Positions 23,726-36,606 are shown, counted from the stretch's first letter. The stretch: DNA of 64,000 bases from Alopecurus myosuroides (GCA_028641055.1 JAPCYS010003698.1:1-64000), one strand, 5' to 3'. Numbers and translations are program-made. The notes: generated by a model from the sequence alone, not told the origin.

Positions 23726-24010
23726 CTACTCGCCAAACCTCCACTCATCCACCTGTCTAAGTCTACACCTGAACAAACCGGTTGAGATCCACAAGGCCGC
23801 TTCCGCCTCAATCATATTGAGCACCTTCTCAACAGAGGGTTGATGCCCATCGAACACCACCCCATTACGGTGGCGCCACAAACACCAACATGTAAGGGTG
23901 ACCGCCGTCCATAGATCCCTCTGGTCCACCCCTCCCACGACTCGGGCCGGAAGCCACTGCGCCGCAAAGTCATGCTGACTCGGAACCCACTCATCAAACC
24001 CCCATCTTCG
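23726..24010 (-). pseudogene. LINE (non-LTR) reverse-transcriptase-associated fragment (copy 1)
   Basis: A minus-strand reading frame with TCWCLWRHRNGVVFDG followed by PSVEKVLNMIEAEAALW resembles the C-terminal zf-RVT / RNase-H-proximal region of plant LINE polyproteins (W…WK.RN..VF.G…I…A.LW). Only about 95 codons remain; there is no RT domain and no poly(A) tail. Confidence 0.6.
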
Positions 24011-24066
24011 ATTCCATCCACGTATTTATTCGATCCACGGTTAACTCGCCAATCTAATCGCCCGCC

Positions 24067-24324
24067 ATGTCACCTCCTCGCCCCGCCAATCATGGTCAAC
24101 ATCCGGAAAAGGTACACGATGGAGACACCATATTCTACGCACTCCAGACATCGCCGCGGGAGCTGACCTCTTGCCTGCGGGTCCATGGCGGAAATGTGTT
24201 CAAGACGAACGAGAACAAGATCCTCGTGTACCTGCCGTTGGCCGTGGTGGCCGCCGTGGCTGCCGGCTGGTACTTGCGTGACCTACCAAAAAAAACATTC
24301 TATATGTTCACCCATAATTTTTAA
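24067..24324 (+). other. Unrecognised 85-codon ORF (copy 1)
   Basis: ATG at 24067, product with one hydrophobic Ala/Val-rich segment (ILVYLPLAVVAAVAAGWYL) near the C-terminus. It is preserved in the duplicate, which is expected at this identity and is no evidence of function. I recognise no family. It could be a captured exon. Confidence 0.2.
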
Positions 24325-24916
24325 CATTCTATATGTTCACCAAGTCGCTTGTGGACTTTTTACGTAACCTACCGAAAATAAAAACAAAATTTGGTGCTAA
24401 AATAAATCTTTCGTCTGAGATTTTTTTATCATTTTTTCACAAACCATAAAAAGTTATATTCTTGATGAAACGAATTTGCAAAGAACTAGAACATCCGATG
24501 AAGTTGTATCTGCAACTTCGAAATTTGGTTCTAAATACCGGGTGCATATTGCATACGTTGCCAAAATAGATTTCTGTCAAACATGCATAGATGGAGTAAC
24601 ACCACATAATGGATACAGGGAAAACAACACGTCTAAATAAAAATAAACATGTACAAAGGGAGTAACACATCAAAACGGAAATAATGCATCAAATCGAAAA
24701 TAAATAATTCCTCGATAGCACCTCTTTTGATGCAACTGATGTATTCCAGAAAAACCGTTCTCCTCCATCCAGACCAATGCCCCGCACGGTCAAAATGAAG
24801 CTGCAAAGGGACCAGGCACCGACAAGTCATCCACGACCGCTCAAACACCCCTCGAGGCCAAATATGTTGAAACTGATTGGTGATTCAAAACGAATATCTA
24901 CAGCCGGAGAACATGT

Positions 24917-25130
24917 CTTAGGGTGTGTTTGGTTTGAGGGATGAGATTTAGGGGATGAGGGTATCCCCAACCACCTGGTTAGGGATAGCCCTTTTTCTGT
25001 TTGGTTGGAATGGTGAGTAGTGGTTAGGGATAACCAAATTTTTGTTTGGTTGTAGGGATGATAGTGGCTAAGTGGCTGTAATGACTCTCTTTGGTTGCGG
25101 TGGTGAGATTACCCTCTATGCATTGCATTT
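24917..25130. mobile_element. Possible Harbinger/Tourist-like terminus (copy 1)
   Basis: The sequence GGGTGTGTTTGGTTTGAGGG and repeated TTTGGTT blocks resemble termini of grass PIF/Harbinger or Tourist elements. I could not find a matching inverted end or target-site duplication, so the call is weak. The duplicate has one G fewer at the start. Confidence 0.25.
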
Positions 25131-25380
25131 CAGCAACAAAATTATTTCACAATTTTCAAAAGGAAATTTTACAAATACATAAACTCAAAATCCATATATG
25201 AGCCAACCTGCATATATATCATGTTGTTATGTACATGCATACACCATAACTAATGCCACACTACCGCTAGTCTTAAAAAACATTTCAGAACTAATCTCTA
25301 TATGCAAACATGACAGAGCTAAAGCTTTAAAAAATATACGGTGCATGTACATGTTCAAAATGAATCAAGGAACATCCGCG

Positions 25381-25570
25381 GCTGCCACCGCTTTGTAAAC
25401 TCACCGATCACGCTCGCATTCAGAAGAAAAAACATAAGGAAGTTGTTATCGAGCATCGTGCCACGGTAATCGGCCAACTTAATTTCTCTGAGACGAAGAT
25501 GAAGAAACTCGATTGGGCCGTTCCTGCTCAAATGTCGCGAAATATTTTGTCTTGCTATTTTTTTCACTAC
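25381..25570 (-). pseudogene. FBD-domain-like fragment of an F-box/LRR gene (copy 1)
   Basis: The minus-strand peptide LREIKLADYRGT…FLMFFLLNASVI resembles the FBD motif of plant F-box/LRR proteins (HLK.I.L..YRG…FLLNARVL). Only about 60 codons are left. Unrelated in sequence to the F-box gene at 23133. Confidence 0.45.
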
Positions 25571-25753
25571 AAGAGAAAATAATAATTCATTACGCACAAT
25601 TGGTTCCAAAAATTACAGAGTGCATCTTGGTAGACGACACCTAGTCAAAGCTAGACAAGTCTGATCACGTGTGTGACATCAAAGACTCGTAGACGTAACG
25701 CCAATTTGTAAATTTTATCACTAAAAATACCTTAACGTGCAAAACAAAGCCAC

Positions 25754-26088
25754 CACTAGTAGAAAAGGGGGCTCTAGTTCTGGGTTGAGTCCCCATTTTG
25801 GACTGGACTAATGGGGGCAGCGACAACCGTTCGCCTGTCCATGAACACTTTGTTCCGGGTCTTAATACGGACCAGGACTAAACGGGTGGTTGCAACCGTT
25901 CGCCTGGCGCAGACCTTTTAATCCCGGGTCATAATACAGCCCGGGACTAAAGACCCAAACCGTTTGCCTCGCGCGCGCTTACGAAGTTGTTCCGATCGAT
26001 TTTGGATAAAACACAGAGAGTTGCTACAGTGCACAGACGGATGCTCTCTTCTTTCTCTTGCTCTATACTCCTCTTTCCCGTCCCCCAC
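25754..26088. mobile_element. CACTA-like left terminus remnant (copy 1)
   Basis: Begins CACTAGTAGAAAAGGGGGCT and contains direct repeats of (G)CAACCGTTCGCCTG at ~25827 and ~25893 and CGGGTC(A/T)TAATAC at ~25856 and ~25925. The start resembles a common grass DNA-transposon terminus, but the right end is missing, so it is a truncated element or MITE remnant into which CACTA-2 later inserted. Confidence 0.3.
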
Positions 26089-27893
26089 CATCACTACAAG
26101 AAATATGTTGATACATGACCCTCAATTTTTGTCACTAGAAGGTCACGTAGTTTCATTCATGACCCCTTTTTGACCAAAAATGGAAAGTCACATACCGAGC
26201 GTCTTATTTGATCGTCAATGACTAATTGAATAGATTTGTCATAACCTCTATGACCCAATGAGAGGGGTCATAACCCTATGACCAATTGATTTAGTCATGT
26301 GATATTTTGCCATAGCCACGTCAAATCCTACGTGGCCAATCCTATGTGACAAAATTATGACCAACTGACTAGGTCATGGAAAAGATTCAGCCCAGTCCAT
26401 GCTGCGCCTCTAAACGGGCCAAGCCCAATATTTTAGCCCATTTCATGATTCTTCTCTTTGCAATTTTTTTCAGCTTAACAGGCCATCTAATATTATTCCA
26501 GGCCCTTGGCGTTTTTAAGGTAGGCTTATTTCCTGGGCCTTGGCCTTTCTACAGTAGAATTAATTTTCCAGTTCTAGCCTTTTCTGGGTACATTTTTTCG
26601 AAATACTATTTACGTTACTGCCAAATAGAGTCCACTGTTAGTTGGGCTGAGGCCTTTTATCACAGCCCAATAATTTCATGAAAATGCTCGCATCATGGTC
26701 TTTATACTCTTAAGCCGACTTGCATCAAGCTAGATCAAATTCAAATCTCTATAAAAAAACTGAATTCAAACTTCACTTGAATTACAATAAATTTGAATTA
26801 CATCACATATTTCAGGAATACAGATCGTTCACGCCATATTACAGGTTCAAAGAACAGACCAAGTCACAATCAGCGGTTGTCAAGTCCCAGAAATCTCAAC
26901 ACATCACCATCAAGGTTCAGAAATCTCAACACGTATGGCTCGTCATAAGGAAATAGAGTCTTACGGGCGCAATATGGAACATCTGCTAGACCTCCCAGCC
27001 CATATCTGTTCGAGAAGATGAAGAGTAGACATCTCACTTTGTGTCGATGTCGTGATAGGAGTTTTAGTTGAAGAAGATCAAGTCCATGTCATCGTTGACA
27101 CTTGTTGTTGAAGAATGCGCTCGCACCGCCGCATCCATCATTGCTTCAGCGGACATCAAAAATGTATCATGCAACCAAAATGGATACTGTGAGATAAAAG
27201 TTGAATGAACCAAGAACTTTAGAACATACACAATCCAGTGAAAGATAATACATCAAATATATCTTATTAATAAGATTACTATTGTGTTTCCGCACTACCA
27301 AAATTCAAGATAACACATGTGTAGAGATCCAACACCACAAACTGGTCCCTAAAATTATTAATCTATAGTTAGGCAAACTGAGTTATGCCTTTACTTTATA
27401 GAATAGAATTTATACAGAGAATTAAGCAGATATATGTTCAATGAAAGAAATCACAAGGGTTGGAATATGTATGACGACAAGCAAAAACTCTATCCCAGGT
27501 TTGGAAAAAAATTGTGTTCGGAAAAATAGGATTTGGAACACTAAGGATATTGCATCCAAATCACAATCAACACCATCGGTAGTATAGTAGCAGGACATCA
27601 ATGGGGCACAAGTTATTCAACTATTAAGGTTTAGCAAAGCTAGCAGTAATCAAAGATAATAACATGACGAAGACATATCTAATCTACAGCAAGTAGCATC
27701 ATTGTTGTTGCAGCACGGTATACCTAATGCTGCAAATGCTGCAAAATGGGCAGGGCCGATGCTGTCCAGGAGACAAGTTACCACACTAGTTCCTTGAGGT
27801 CTGCATGAGCAAGAGCAAGATGGGGGTTAGTATGCATCAACGTGGGGGTTAGTAGGCCATGGGCTGCAGCGACGGGAACGCCTAGGCGGTGGT

Positions 27894-28848
27894 CTAGGTG
27901 GTGTTGGTGCTGTTGGCGTGGTGGTGGTGGTGGCCCCTGGTAGTGGCGGTCTTGTTCTCGTAGACGCGGATGGGTATGTTGTCAACGAGGAAGACGACCT
28001 GGCTGGGGTTCCAGAGCACGGCGTAGGTGTGGAAGTCGGCGGTGGGGTCGAACCAGAGGTCGATGCGCTGCTCCCGGTTGCCCACGCCGTCGATGTACAG
28101 GTTGGTCTGCACCAGGTACGGCTCGCCGGTGACCTTGCCCAGGAACTCGAAGTCGAACTCGTTGTGCCTGTCCCCGGCCGACGACAACTGCAGGCAACAG
28201 ATACGTTAAATGAGGGATACTAGTTGGAAGCCAAGGTTGAACGAAGATGCAAATACTGTAGTACAGTAGTTGGTAAATTAGTTGGGGTAACTCTTTCGTT
28301 CAGGGTTAATTCGTTCTAAAAAGCGGCAGCTTTAATAAGGTTTGTATTGTTGCTGAATTTGTTCACGTGCTGCGTTCTTTGTAAAATGGGTCCTTGGCAG
28401 GTTCCCTGGACCTGACAATGAACCATGCCCCCATCGTAATCCTAGATGGTAATCAACATTGCAAGATGCATGTGGAGAAGATATGGTTTCCTGACGCAGA
28501 ACGAATGAATTCACCCGAGCCTATCGAACGAGAAACTGAAAATGGCAATGTGTAGTTCAGGGGGGGAGGGGAGGAAAGCAGAGCCTGCACTCACTCGCAT
28601 AGAAAGCGGTGACGACTCCGGCAGAGTCCCCAGGCACGAGCTTCAGATCAGCGGTGGCCTTGCCATAGAGAAACTTGTTCTTCGACGCGAATCTGCCGCC
28701 TGCGGAAGACAAATGCAGAAACGAAGTTAAAATACTGAATGAGTGCAAGAACTCAGCATTTCCTGAACAAATGCAGTTGCTCTGTTGACTGAAACAAGGA
28801 GCAACGGGTCTGTGAAGGCTTCTTACCCGAGGAGCTGTCGAGGCGGAG
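27894..28848 (-). pseudogene. Captured XTH (xyloglucan endotransglucosylase/hydrolase) exons (copy 1)
   Basis: Three minus-strand exons. 28848-28827 encodes LRLDSSS. 28699-28599 encodes GGRFASKNKFLYGKATADLK and on to GVVTAFY. 28187-27894 encodes LSSAGDRHNEFDFEFLGKVT and on to PIRVYENK. HNEFDFE is the GH16 active-site motif (DEIDFE in most XTHs), with both glutamates present. The protein then leaves the family and ends in a His-rich tail, so roughly the last third, including the XET C-terminal domain, is missing; the signal peptide is missing too. XTHs remodel xyloglucan in the cell wall. The second exon joins the third in frame only if the donor is GC (28598-28597) instead of GT. Introns are retained, so capture was from genomic DNA. 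Confidence 0.8.
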
Positions 28849-28879
28849 CTTGAGGAGACAAAGGGAAAGGAGCAGTTAC

Positions 28880-29177
28880 CGGATCCGAAGTTCCTTGTGG
28901 TCTCCGAGGAAGGCGATGGCGACGAGGAGCCCCGTGAGGCCGGAGCCGTTGTCGGTGACGACGAGGAAGCCGATGAATACCGTGATGAACATGACGTGGT
29001 TGGCGAAGAGGAGGATGAAGGCGGCGATGAAGGTGGCCGCGAGGCGCCTCCAGACGCCCGACACGACGGAGAGCACCAAGCGGAGAAAGGGGCTGCGAGA
29101 TCTCACTCACACTTGGGCCTCCTGGTGTTCCTCTTGGCCGCGTCCCCATCCGCCCCAGGCCCTGCGTTGCTGGCCAT
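28880..29177 (-). pseudogene. ALIS/CDC50-like first exon plus hydrophobic exon upstream of XTH (copy 1)
   Basis: ATG at 29177 encodes MASNAGPGADGDAAKRNTRR followed by PK, like the N-terminus of plant ALA-interacting subunits (CDC50 family, partners of P4-ATPase flippases), then meets a donor at about 29112. A second segment (about 29096-28880) has one open frame coding two strongly hydrophobic stretches (FIAAFILLFANHVMFITVFI and LTGLLVAIAFLG) and ends at a good donor (CCG|GTAACTG). I do not recognise it. It leads directly to the XTH exons on the same strand, so a spliced chimeric transcript is possible. Exon joining is inference; one donor choice keeps frame, the better-scoring one does not. 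Confidence 0.45.
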
Positions 29178-30100
29178 ACCCCGCCCAGTCGGCTTCTGCT
29201 GGGAGGCAGCGGGGGTGAGCTTGCGCGCGATCACGGGGCTCCCGGCTCTCCCTCGCTTTGCTTGCTTGGGTTTGAAGGAAGAAAAAGGGTGAATTGATTT
29301 CGACCCCTAGCTGGCTGGCTGGGGAAAGGAGAAGCCCCGCTACCCGAGGCACTGAAGAAGCACCAAACAAGAATTGGCGCACCGGCCATCGCTGCGGAGC
29401 AGGAACGTGCCACGGATCTGGCGCACCGGCTGCGGATCGATGAGATGCTAGGCGGCGGCGCCTCTCTCTCCGGTGAGGCTTAGGCTAGCGGAGGAGGAGA
29501 GGGAGGGATGCGCTAGAAGACGGCGGATCTGGTGCACTGGCCGCGGATCGATGGGATGCTACGAGGCTCGGCGAGATTCGATCGAGGGAGGAGGGGCGCA
29601 GGAGGCTCGACAAGATGGGATCAAGATGTGGATCGGGACTGGGGGAGAGGGGATCTGGGGATCGGGGCTGGGGAGGAGAGGGGATCTGGGGCGCGCCTGC
29701 GAGAGCGGGGATCTGGGAGAGTTCATCAAGATTTGATCGGCGGGCTGTGGTCGATGGGCGGAGAGAGCAGAGAGGGGCGATGGGGTTTGGTGGGCGGCGG
29801 GCTGTGGTAGCGGCGGCGAAGGGTAGGAAGAGAGGGGAAAGTTAGGGTTGCCCGCTTCGGTTTCGTCTCCGCGCGCGTTTCAGAGTTTTTCCCTCCACGA
29901 ATCCACGAAAAAATTCCACCACGCGCACTTCACGCAACAGCCGCTGCAGCTGGGACCTGTGTGTTCTGAACCCCACCAAACAGTCCCAATTAATGTCAAC
30001 TAGAAAATAAGAGAAGTTTCAATATGTGAAAAATAACTCATTTTCTCTATATTATATAACAACATCAGTACCTACAATTAATAATTGACATCTATTTTTG
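29178..30100. other. GC-rich flank of the captured genes (copy 1)
   Basis: Upstream side of the captured exons. A direct repeat of GGATCTGG(C/T)GCAC(C/T)GG…CGGATCGATG occurs near 29416 and 29528. Probably captured promoter and 5' UTR DNA; no convincing ORF. From about 29990 the DNA turns AT-rich. Confidence 0.4.
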
Positions 30101-30109
30101 GTGGGAAAT

Positions 30110-31013
30110 TAATAGTAACACAAAATATGACACAAAATTGTACAAAGTAAAATTAGCTATCTCGTACGAAGATTCATGGCTTTCGGGTGAAATGACGGAT
30201 GTTTTGGCCACATCCATGGCATAGTTTGTTTAAATGTGACCATATTCCACACAAATATGCATATTTGTACAACTAACAATGTTTACGAAGAAAATTTTAT
30301 TTTTCGTTGAATACAAATACCATTTTCCCTTTTCGGAGTGTCAAAACTGGCCTTTTTTGTGAATCACATACACAAAATATGTTGCAAAAATGTATAAATT
30401 AAAATTCTAAATATATTATGTCATATTTGATCTACAAATAAAAAAGTTACTACCTCTAAATAGCTAAAAATACACCTCTTTTGAAAAAGACAAATTTCTG
30501 CCGATTCCGCTAAAACCGGGCCAAATTTGAACTACAGGTGCCTCATAGTTTGCTCATGATTTTTTGTAAAAATCATTTTTAGGTAGCCAAGTACCTATTT
30601 CAACATAGATACACCAAGAGTTCATCAAGATTCAACACCTAAGTACTAACAGTCATGTCCCCCGTTTTGACCGTTTTCCGAAACCAGCTTTGAAAATTAC
30701 AGAAAATTCAAAAAAACTCGAAACGATGCAAGACCTTCACGTGGTGTTGTTATATCTGTCCTAGTATCCACCAAAAATAATAAACTTGGAATAAGACAAT
30801 TTGGTGGAAAATGTGTTCACAGAAATGAGCTATCTCGTACGAAGATTCATGGCTTTCGAGCGAAATGACGGATGTTTTGGCCATATCCATGGCATAGTTT
30901 GTTTAAATGTGACCATGTTCCACACAAAGATGCATATTGGTACAACTAACAATGTTTACGAAGAAAGTTTTATTTTTCGTTGAATAAAAACACCATTTTC
31001 TATTTCCGGAGTG
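30110..31013. repeat. Start of the ~671-bp array (copy 1, 1.3 monomers)
   Basis: The landmark GCTATCTCGTACGAAGATTC occurs at about 30155 and 30829 (period 674). The array is cut at 31013, where the sequence jumps to solo-LTR DNA matching 12021. Confidence 0.9.
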
Positions 31014-33559
31014 CATGCATGAGGAAAACAACAAAATAACAACAATAGAACCAAATGGAAAATAAGGTTTAACAAGTTTAGGATTTTATTTATCAAGTTA
31101 AGAAATTTTGGTTACTTAAAGGTGTCACTCAAGGATTTGTTGTTTTCACCACTTTAAATTGTTAAAAATAGATAACAAAGTTTATATTTGATAAGAACAC
31201 ACAATTTTAGGTGGATTGCATGTTTCACTTGTTGAAAAAGGATTTCAAATAAATTATTTATGAATTAACCAAGTGTAAGCAAGAATTAAATGAATTTAAT
31301 TCAAACATGAACTTATTTGAATTTTTTTTTGTTCAAAACATTAAGTGAGATTCATATCTGAAAAGTTTATACTTTTATGGTTGGAAAACATATTTTATAT
31401 GTCCCAAAAGAATTTGTTTTGATCAAGTTATAGAATTAACAATATTAAATGAATTAAACAAGATTTAAATCATTTAACCAATTTTAATTATTCAAAACAT
31501 GAAACAAATTTTATATTTGAAAAGTTGGTTTAATTTTGCATGGAAAACATATTTCATTTGTGGAAATTGGATTTAAAATGAGCAAGTTATTATTTTGGCA
31601 ATTTTAAATGCAATAAATAAGAAACAGTTGTTTTCAGCAATTTAAATTATTCAAAACAGCAAACAAAAATTATATTTGGAAAGTACATGAAAAGTTGATT
31701 GGAAAACATATTTAGTTTGTGGAATTTGGAATTTTTATGCCCAAGTTATGAATTTTGCAAGTTTAAGTGAATTTGACAAGTTTTCAAATATTGCACCAAT
31801 TTAAAATATTCAAAACAGTAAACAAATTTTATATTTGGATAGATCATTTAATTTGGGACAGAAAACATATTTTAAAAGTCAAAATTGGAGTTAAAATGAA
31901 ATAGTTATGCAATTTACAATTTTAGGGTGCAAATCTGCCAATTTTAGGGAATCAGGGACTTGGAAAAATTATTACAGGGGCTGGAAAGAAATAGAAGGGA
32001 CCTAGTTGTGATTTCCTGGAAGTTTTAGGTATCAAAACAATGCAAAAAAAATGTTTTTGGGTTACTGTGGGAGGGGGGAATCGAACCCCTCCCCTCCTGC
32101 TGCGCCAAGGGGGGGTGGAACCAGTGGGCTAGTGCAGTTTTTGTGAAAGAAGGGGGGTGGCGAGGAGGTTAAGGTGTAGCTGCGGTTTCTTTTTTTTCTG
32201 AACTGAACTTTTGCCTGCACGTTACTGAAACCGAGCGGGATACAGGAGGGATCGCCGGCAGCGACTGCTCGCCGTGGGCGATGGCTGCTGTGGCCGATTG
32301 CGGGTGAGAGGAGGGGAAGGGAGCGGAGGAAAGGCGAGGGGAAGGAGGGGAGCGGCCTCACCTGAGGGCCATCGAGTGGGTTGGGGGCGGACAGAGAGCA
32401 GCAGGTCGAGCAGCAGGCAGGGGCGACCGGCGGCGGAAACGGCGGACGGCGCCGGAGCTCCGGGGGCTCCCGGCGGAAACCGAGGGTACCAGGAGGACGA
32501 GGGGAGCCTAGCGGTTCCATTCCCACGCCCTGCAGCCCGTGGCGGCTACCCCTTCCCCGACGCCATGGTGAAACTCCCTCCTCCGGCCATGGACGTGTAC
32601 AGACAGGTGGACAGCAGAGAAGGGAGATAGAGGGAAGAGGTGGAAGGGAAGATGGCGGCGGCTGGGGCTAGGGTTAGACAGAGGGTAGGCGGCTCGAGGT
32701 CCTAGGGGGCTATATAGGGCAGAGGAGCAACGGAGGGCCGTCCATGGCTGTTGCAGTCGACGTGGAAGCGCAGATTTCCTGCCGTACTCCAGGAAGAAGG
32801 AGCTCGAACAGGTATGGGCCAAGGGAGGTAAGTGGGCTGGGCTCCCCCCCTTCTGTAAACGTTTTTCTTCTTTTTCTATTTTTTTTTTTGCTTTTCTTCT
32901 TTTTTTTTGTAGCAAGAGAAGAAAAGGAAGAGTTTGATAGGTTTTGGTGCTAGGAAAATTAGGGGAAATTTATGGTTAGATTAGTTTTATTATGTCAACT
33001 AATTGACAACTTTGTTTTTCCAAAACTTGCAAATTTAAAGTGCTGTTAGAAATTAATTCAAATTTAGGGCTATTTGTTATTAAATAAAATAATATTGAAA
33101 ACAAAGGTTTTAGTAGGGTGAACCCTACTGATTAATGTGATTAAAGTTATTAGAATGGTTTGTTAGTTTTCATAAGTTAGAATTTGGTGCTGTTTGAAGA
33201 TGCTTTGAATTTGGAAACAATTGGGAATTTCGTAATTGAAATAAAAGCATCATTTTATTAGTTGATTCATTATGGAAATAAATTGGAACAAATGTGGTTT
33301 GAGTTGAGCTTTTATTTTCAATAGAAACAATTGGATGTTTTAGTTGAATCTTTCATTTGGAAAAATTGTAACATCACAAGGATGAAACAAAAGGTTTGAG
33401 TTTTTGGTTTGAAATTTAAATAGAAAACAAAGGAAAACAACTGGAAACAGTTGGAAAACAAACAAAACAAATGCAATCAACATGATGCCATGATGCAAAA
33501 CATAAAATAACAGAGAGCAAAACATTCTAAAGGCTATTTTTCAGACTTGGGATGTTACA
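31014..33559 (-). mobile_element. Truncated copy of the solo LTR
   Basis: Corresponds to 12021-14565 and ends at the same GGATGTTACA followed by TCTAA (33560-33564). The other end and its target-site duplication are absent because the duplication started inside the LTR. It keeps the tRNA-like segment (about 32077-32131) and the TATA box (about 32710). Confidence 0.85.
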
Positions 33560-33777
33560 TCTAAGAACCCTAGCAATATCGTTTGTTATCAAGTATCCAG
33601 TGATACACGAGAGTTGAGTTAATATCTTGAGATCGGAGACTCGGCGACTTGATTGCCGGCTACCAGATCGAGTTCCATCATGTTTTCCTCTAAGCTAAAC
33701 CCTCTCCCAAACGCCTGTGTCGTCTTGCCCCAAGATCTGTTACCCCCAGTAACGTCTGCCGTGATTATCCCACGACA
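33560..33777 (-). mobile_element. LTR terminus of element B (copy 2)
   Basis: Matches 14566-14781, including the terminal ATTATCCCACGACA. The rest of element B was not duplicated. Confidence 0.8.
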
Positions 33778-36606
33778 GGACTTATACGCATACACGCGGT
33801 AACGGCGTCGAATGGTGGTAGAAATGTGGAACTAGTTGCTTTGATGTGTTTGGGTAGGCCATAGGAACAAAAAACACAAAGGTAGAACCCAACTCTTCGG
33901 AAGATTCCCGACGTTTCGTCCGCTAAGGGAGTTTCAGCCTATAAACGCATGTAAACTCCGTAGAGAGAAGTGGATGCCGGTGAAGCGGGTCACACCCCGG
34001 AGTGCAATCTTTGCCACCCAAAACACACAACACATATATACTAACATGGTATGGCACACCCTAGCTTGTGACAGGATCCGGACGTTCCGGAGCCCCCCTC
34101 CGGTGAAACCCTAGACCCGCTGGAGAAATACTGGGCTTATACGCATACACGCGGTAACGGCGTCGAATGGGGGTATCAATGTGGAAATAGTTACTTGGAT
34201 GTGTTTGGTTAGGCCATAGGAACACAAAGCACAAAGGTAGAACCCAACTCTTCGGAAGATTCCCGACGTTTCGTCCGATAAGGGAGTTTCAGCCTATAAG
34301 CGCATGTAAACTCCGTAGAGAGAAGTGGATGCCGGTGAAGGGGGTCACACCCCGGAGTGCAATCTTTGCCACCCAAAGCACACAACACACATATACTAAC
34401 ATGTTATGGCACACCCTAGCTTGTGACAGGATCCAGACGTTCCGGAGCCCCCCTCCGGTGAAACCCTAGACCCGTTGGAGAAATACCGGACTTATACGCA
34501 TACACGCGGTAACGGCGTCGAATGAGGGTAGCCATGTGGAACTAGTTGCTTGTATGTGTTTGTGTATTCCCTAGGAACACAAAACACAAAGGCAGAACCC
34601 AACTCTTCGAAAGATTCCCGACGTTTCGTCCGATAAGGGAGTGTCAGCCTATAAGCGCATGTAAACTCTGTAGAGAGAAGTGGATGCCGGTGAAGCGGGT
34701 CACACGTCGGAGTGCAATATTTGCCACCCAAAACACACAACACACATATACTAACATGGTATGGCACACCCTAGCTTGTGACAGGATCCGGACGCTCCGG
34801 AGCCCCCCTCCGGTGAAACCCTAGACCCGCTGGAGAAATACCGGACTTATACGCATACACGCGGTAACGGCGTCGAATGGGGGTAGAAATGGGGAACTAG
34901 TTGCTTTGATGTGTTTGGGTAGGCCATAGGAACACAAAACACAAAGTTAGAACCCAACTCTTCGGAAGATTCCCGACATTTCGTCCGCTAAGGGAGTTTC
35001 AGCCTATAAACGCATGTAAACTCCGTAGAGAGAAGTGGATGCCGGTGAAGCGGGTCACACCCCAGAGTGCAATCTTTGCCACCCAAAACACACAACACAT
35101 ATATAATAACATGGTTTGGCACACCCTAGCTTGTGACAGGATCCGGACACTCCGGAGCCTCCCTCTGGTGAAACCCTAGACCCGTTGGAGAAATACTGGA
35201 CTTATACGCATACACGCGGTAACGGCGTCGAATGGGGTAGAAATGTGGAACTAGTTTCTTGTATGTGTTTGGGTAGGCCATAGGAACAAAAACACAAAGG
35301 TAGATCCCAACTCTTCGGAAGATTCCCGACGTTTCGTCCGATAAAGGAGTTTCAGCCTATAAGTGCATGTAAACTCCGTAGAGAGAAGTGGATGCCAGTG
35401 AAGCGGGTCACACCCCGGAGTGAAAAAATTTCCATACAAAGCACACAACACATATATACTAACATGGTATGGCACCCCCTAGCCCGTGTCAGGATCCGAA
35501 CACTCCGGAGCCCCCCTGCGGTGAAACCCTAGACCTACTGGAGAAATACCAGATTTATACGAATACACGCGGTAACGACGACGAATGGGGTTAGCAATGT
35601 GGAACTAGTTTCCATCCAAAACCTTAGATTTTGGTAGGATCCCGACCCTACGGACACTCCTCCGGTGAAACCCTATACCCGCTAGAGAGTAAAAAAACCT
35701 TATAAGACTACGACCGGCACCGATGTCAAAATGGGGTAGCAAAGTGGAACTAGTTGCTTGGCCGTGTTTTAGTGGTCCCTAGAAAGTATAAAAACAATAG
35801 TATGGACCAACTCTTCGGAAGATTCCCTCCCATTTGACCGCTACGGGAATTTCTAGGCGTGTTGTGAGAACAAGAAACCGCGAAACTCCCGCTACGGATC
35901 TACCCCAATGAATCTTCTTGAATTATGGGGCCACACTTGCCTTACATGTTTCTATAACCTAACCATGCATAAACACTGAATGTTCTACTATTCTACAGCC
36001 CTTTGATGCCCGTCTATGGGGGTACACGACGCAGTCGCAAGTTCCAGGGTTTCCCAAAAGAGGGGCGCCTGCGGGACCTTGAGATCCGTTCAAATTCATT
36101 TATGTTTTTAATATTAATGTTTAGGTATATCATATAATAAGTATGTTATTTATTTATTTTAGATTAATGTGTTGTACGTAGGGTCGGCTCCGGGAGATTT
36201 CACCGTGTTATTTCATAGGCGCGGGTGGCGGTATACTCACATTCGGAGGTATACAACCACTCCTATTAACTTAGAAATTATAAATATACTAAAATCATAT
36301 AGGGAAACAAATAAAACTATATTAAATTTAGAAAAATGTATTCGAGACGAGTGGGAAAAAATTGCAGCACCTGAGCCGACGGGCCCCCTCGGCGTAGCCT
36401 ATGGCGTAACGGGCGCGTCCGAATTCCGTTCTGGGCAGCACCTACGCCGACGGGGGTATCTAAGCCGACGGTGGCCCTCGGGGAAATTTCCATACGCCGA
36501 GGGGGTAATAGACGCCGACAGGCACGTGGTGTACCGATCCTGCCGACCACCCTACGCCGAGGGGGCCGACCTTTGGCCGTCGGCGTCTATGTAGTTTCCC
36601 GTAGTG
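33778..36606. mobile_element. CACTA-1 right part (copy 2) with 355-bp array
   Basis: Same layout as 14782-17611: regular 355-bp units up to about 35555, a degenerate unit to about 35895, GCCGACGG subterminal repeats, and the inverted CACTACGGGAAACTACATAG terminus ending at 36606. Confidence 0.75.

Larger units (their letters stand above)
12021..31013. repeat. Copy 1 of a 19-kb tandem duplication
   Basis: These 18,993 bp recur, base for base apart from scattered substitutions and short indels, at 31014-49978. The copy starts inside the solo LTR and ends inside the second monomer of the ~671-bp array of CACTA-2. In the ~1.05 kb from 12021 that I compared closely I saw about eight differences; other stretches have fewer. 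Confidence 0.95.
26092..31013. mobile_element. CACTA-2, left 4.9 kb only (copy 1)
   Basis: Starts with the 31-bp TIR (CACTACAAGAAATATGTTGA… at 26092), preceded by CAT (26089-26091), exactly as in the complete copy at 45067. It is cut at 31013 by the duplication junction and has no right terminus of its own. Subterminal GGTCAT/ATGACC motifs fill 26110-26360. 26400-27840 is non-coding as far as I can see. Confidence 0.85.

Noticed and set aside
27918..28223. 101-codon plus-strand ORF
   Set aside because: Exactly antisense to the XTH exon, whose protein is a clear family match.
29473..29845. Plus-strand ORFs of 76-92 codons in the GC-rich flank of the captured genes
   Set aside because: Three overlapping frames are open at once over GGGGATCTGGG-type repeats, which signals base composition, not coding.
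24918..30000. A single Harbinger element running from GGGTGTGTTTGG (24918) to the inverted TTTGGTGGGG near 29970
   Set aside because: The second site lies inside CACTA-2 and the ends match only over the common TTTGG core; there is no shared duplication.
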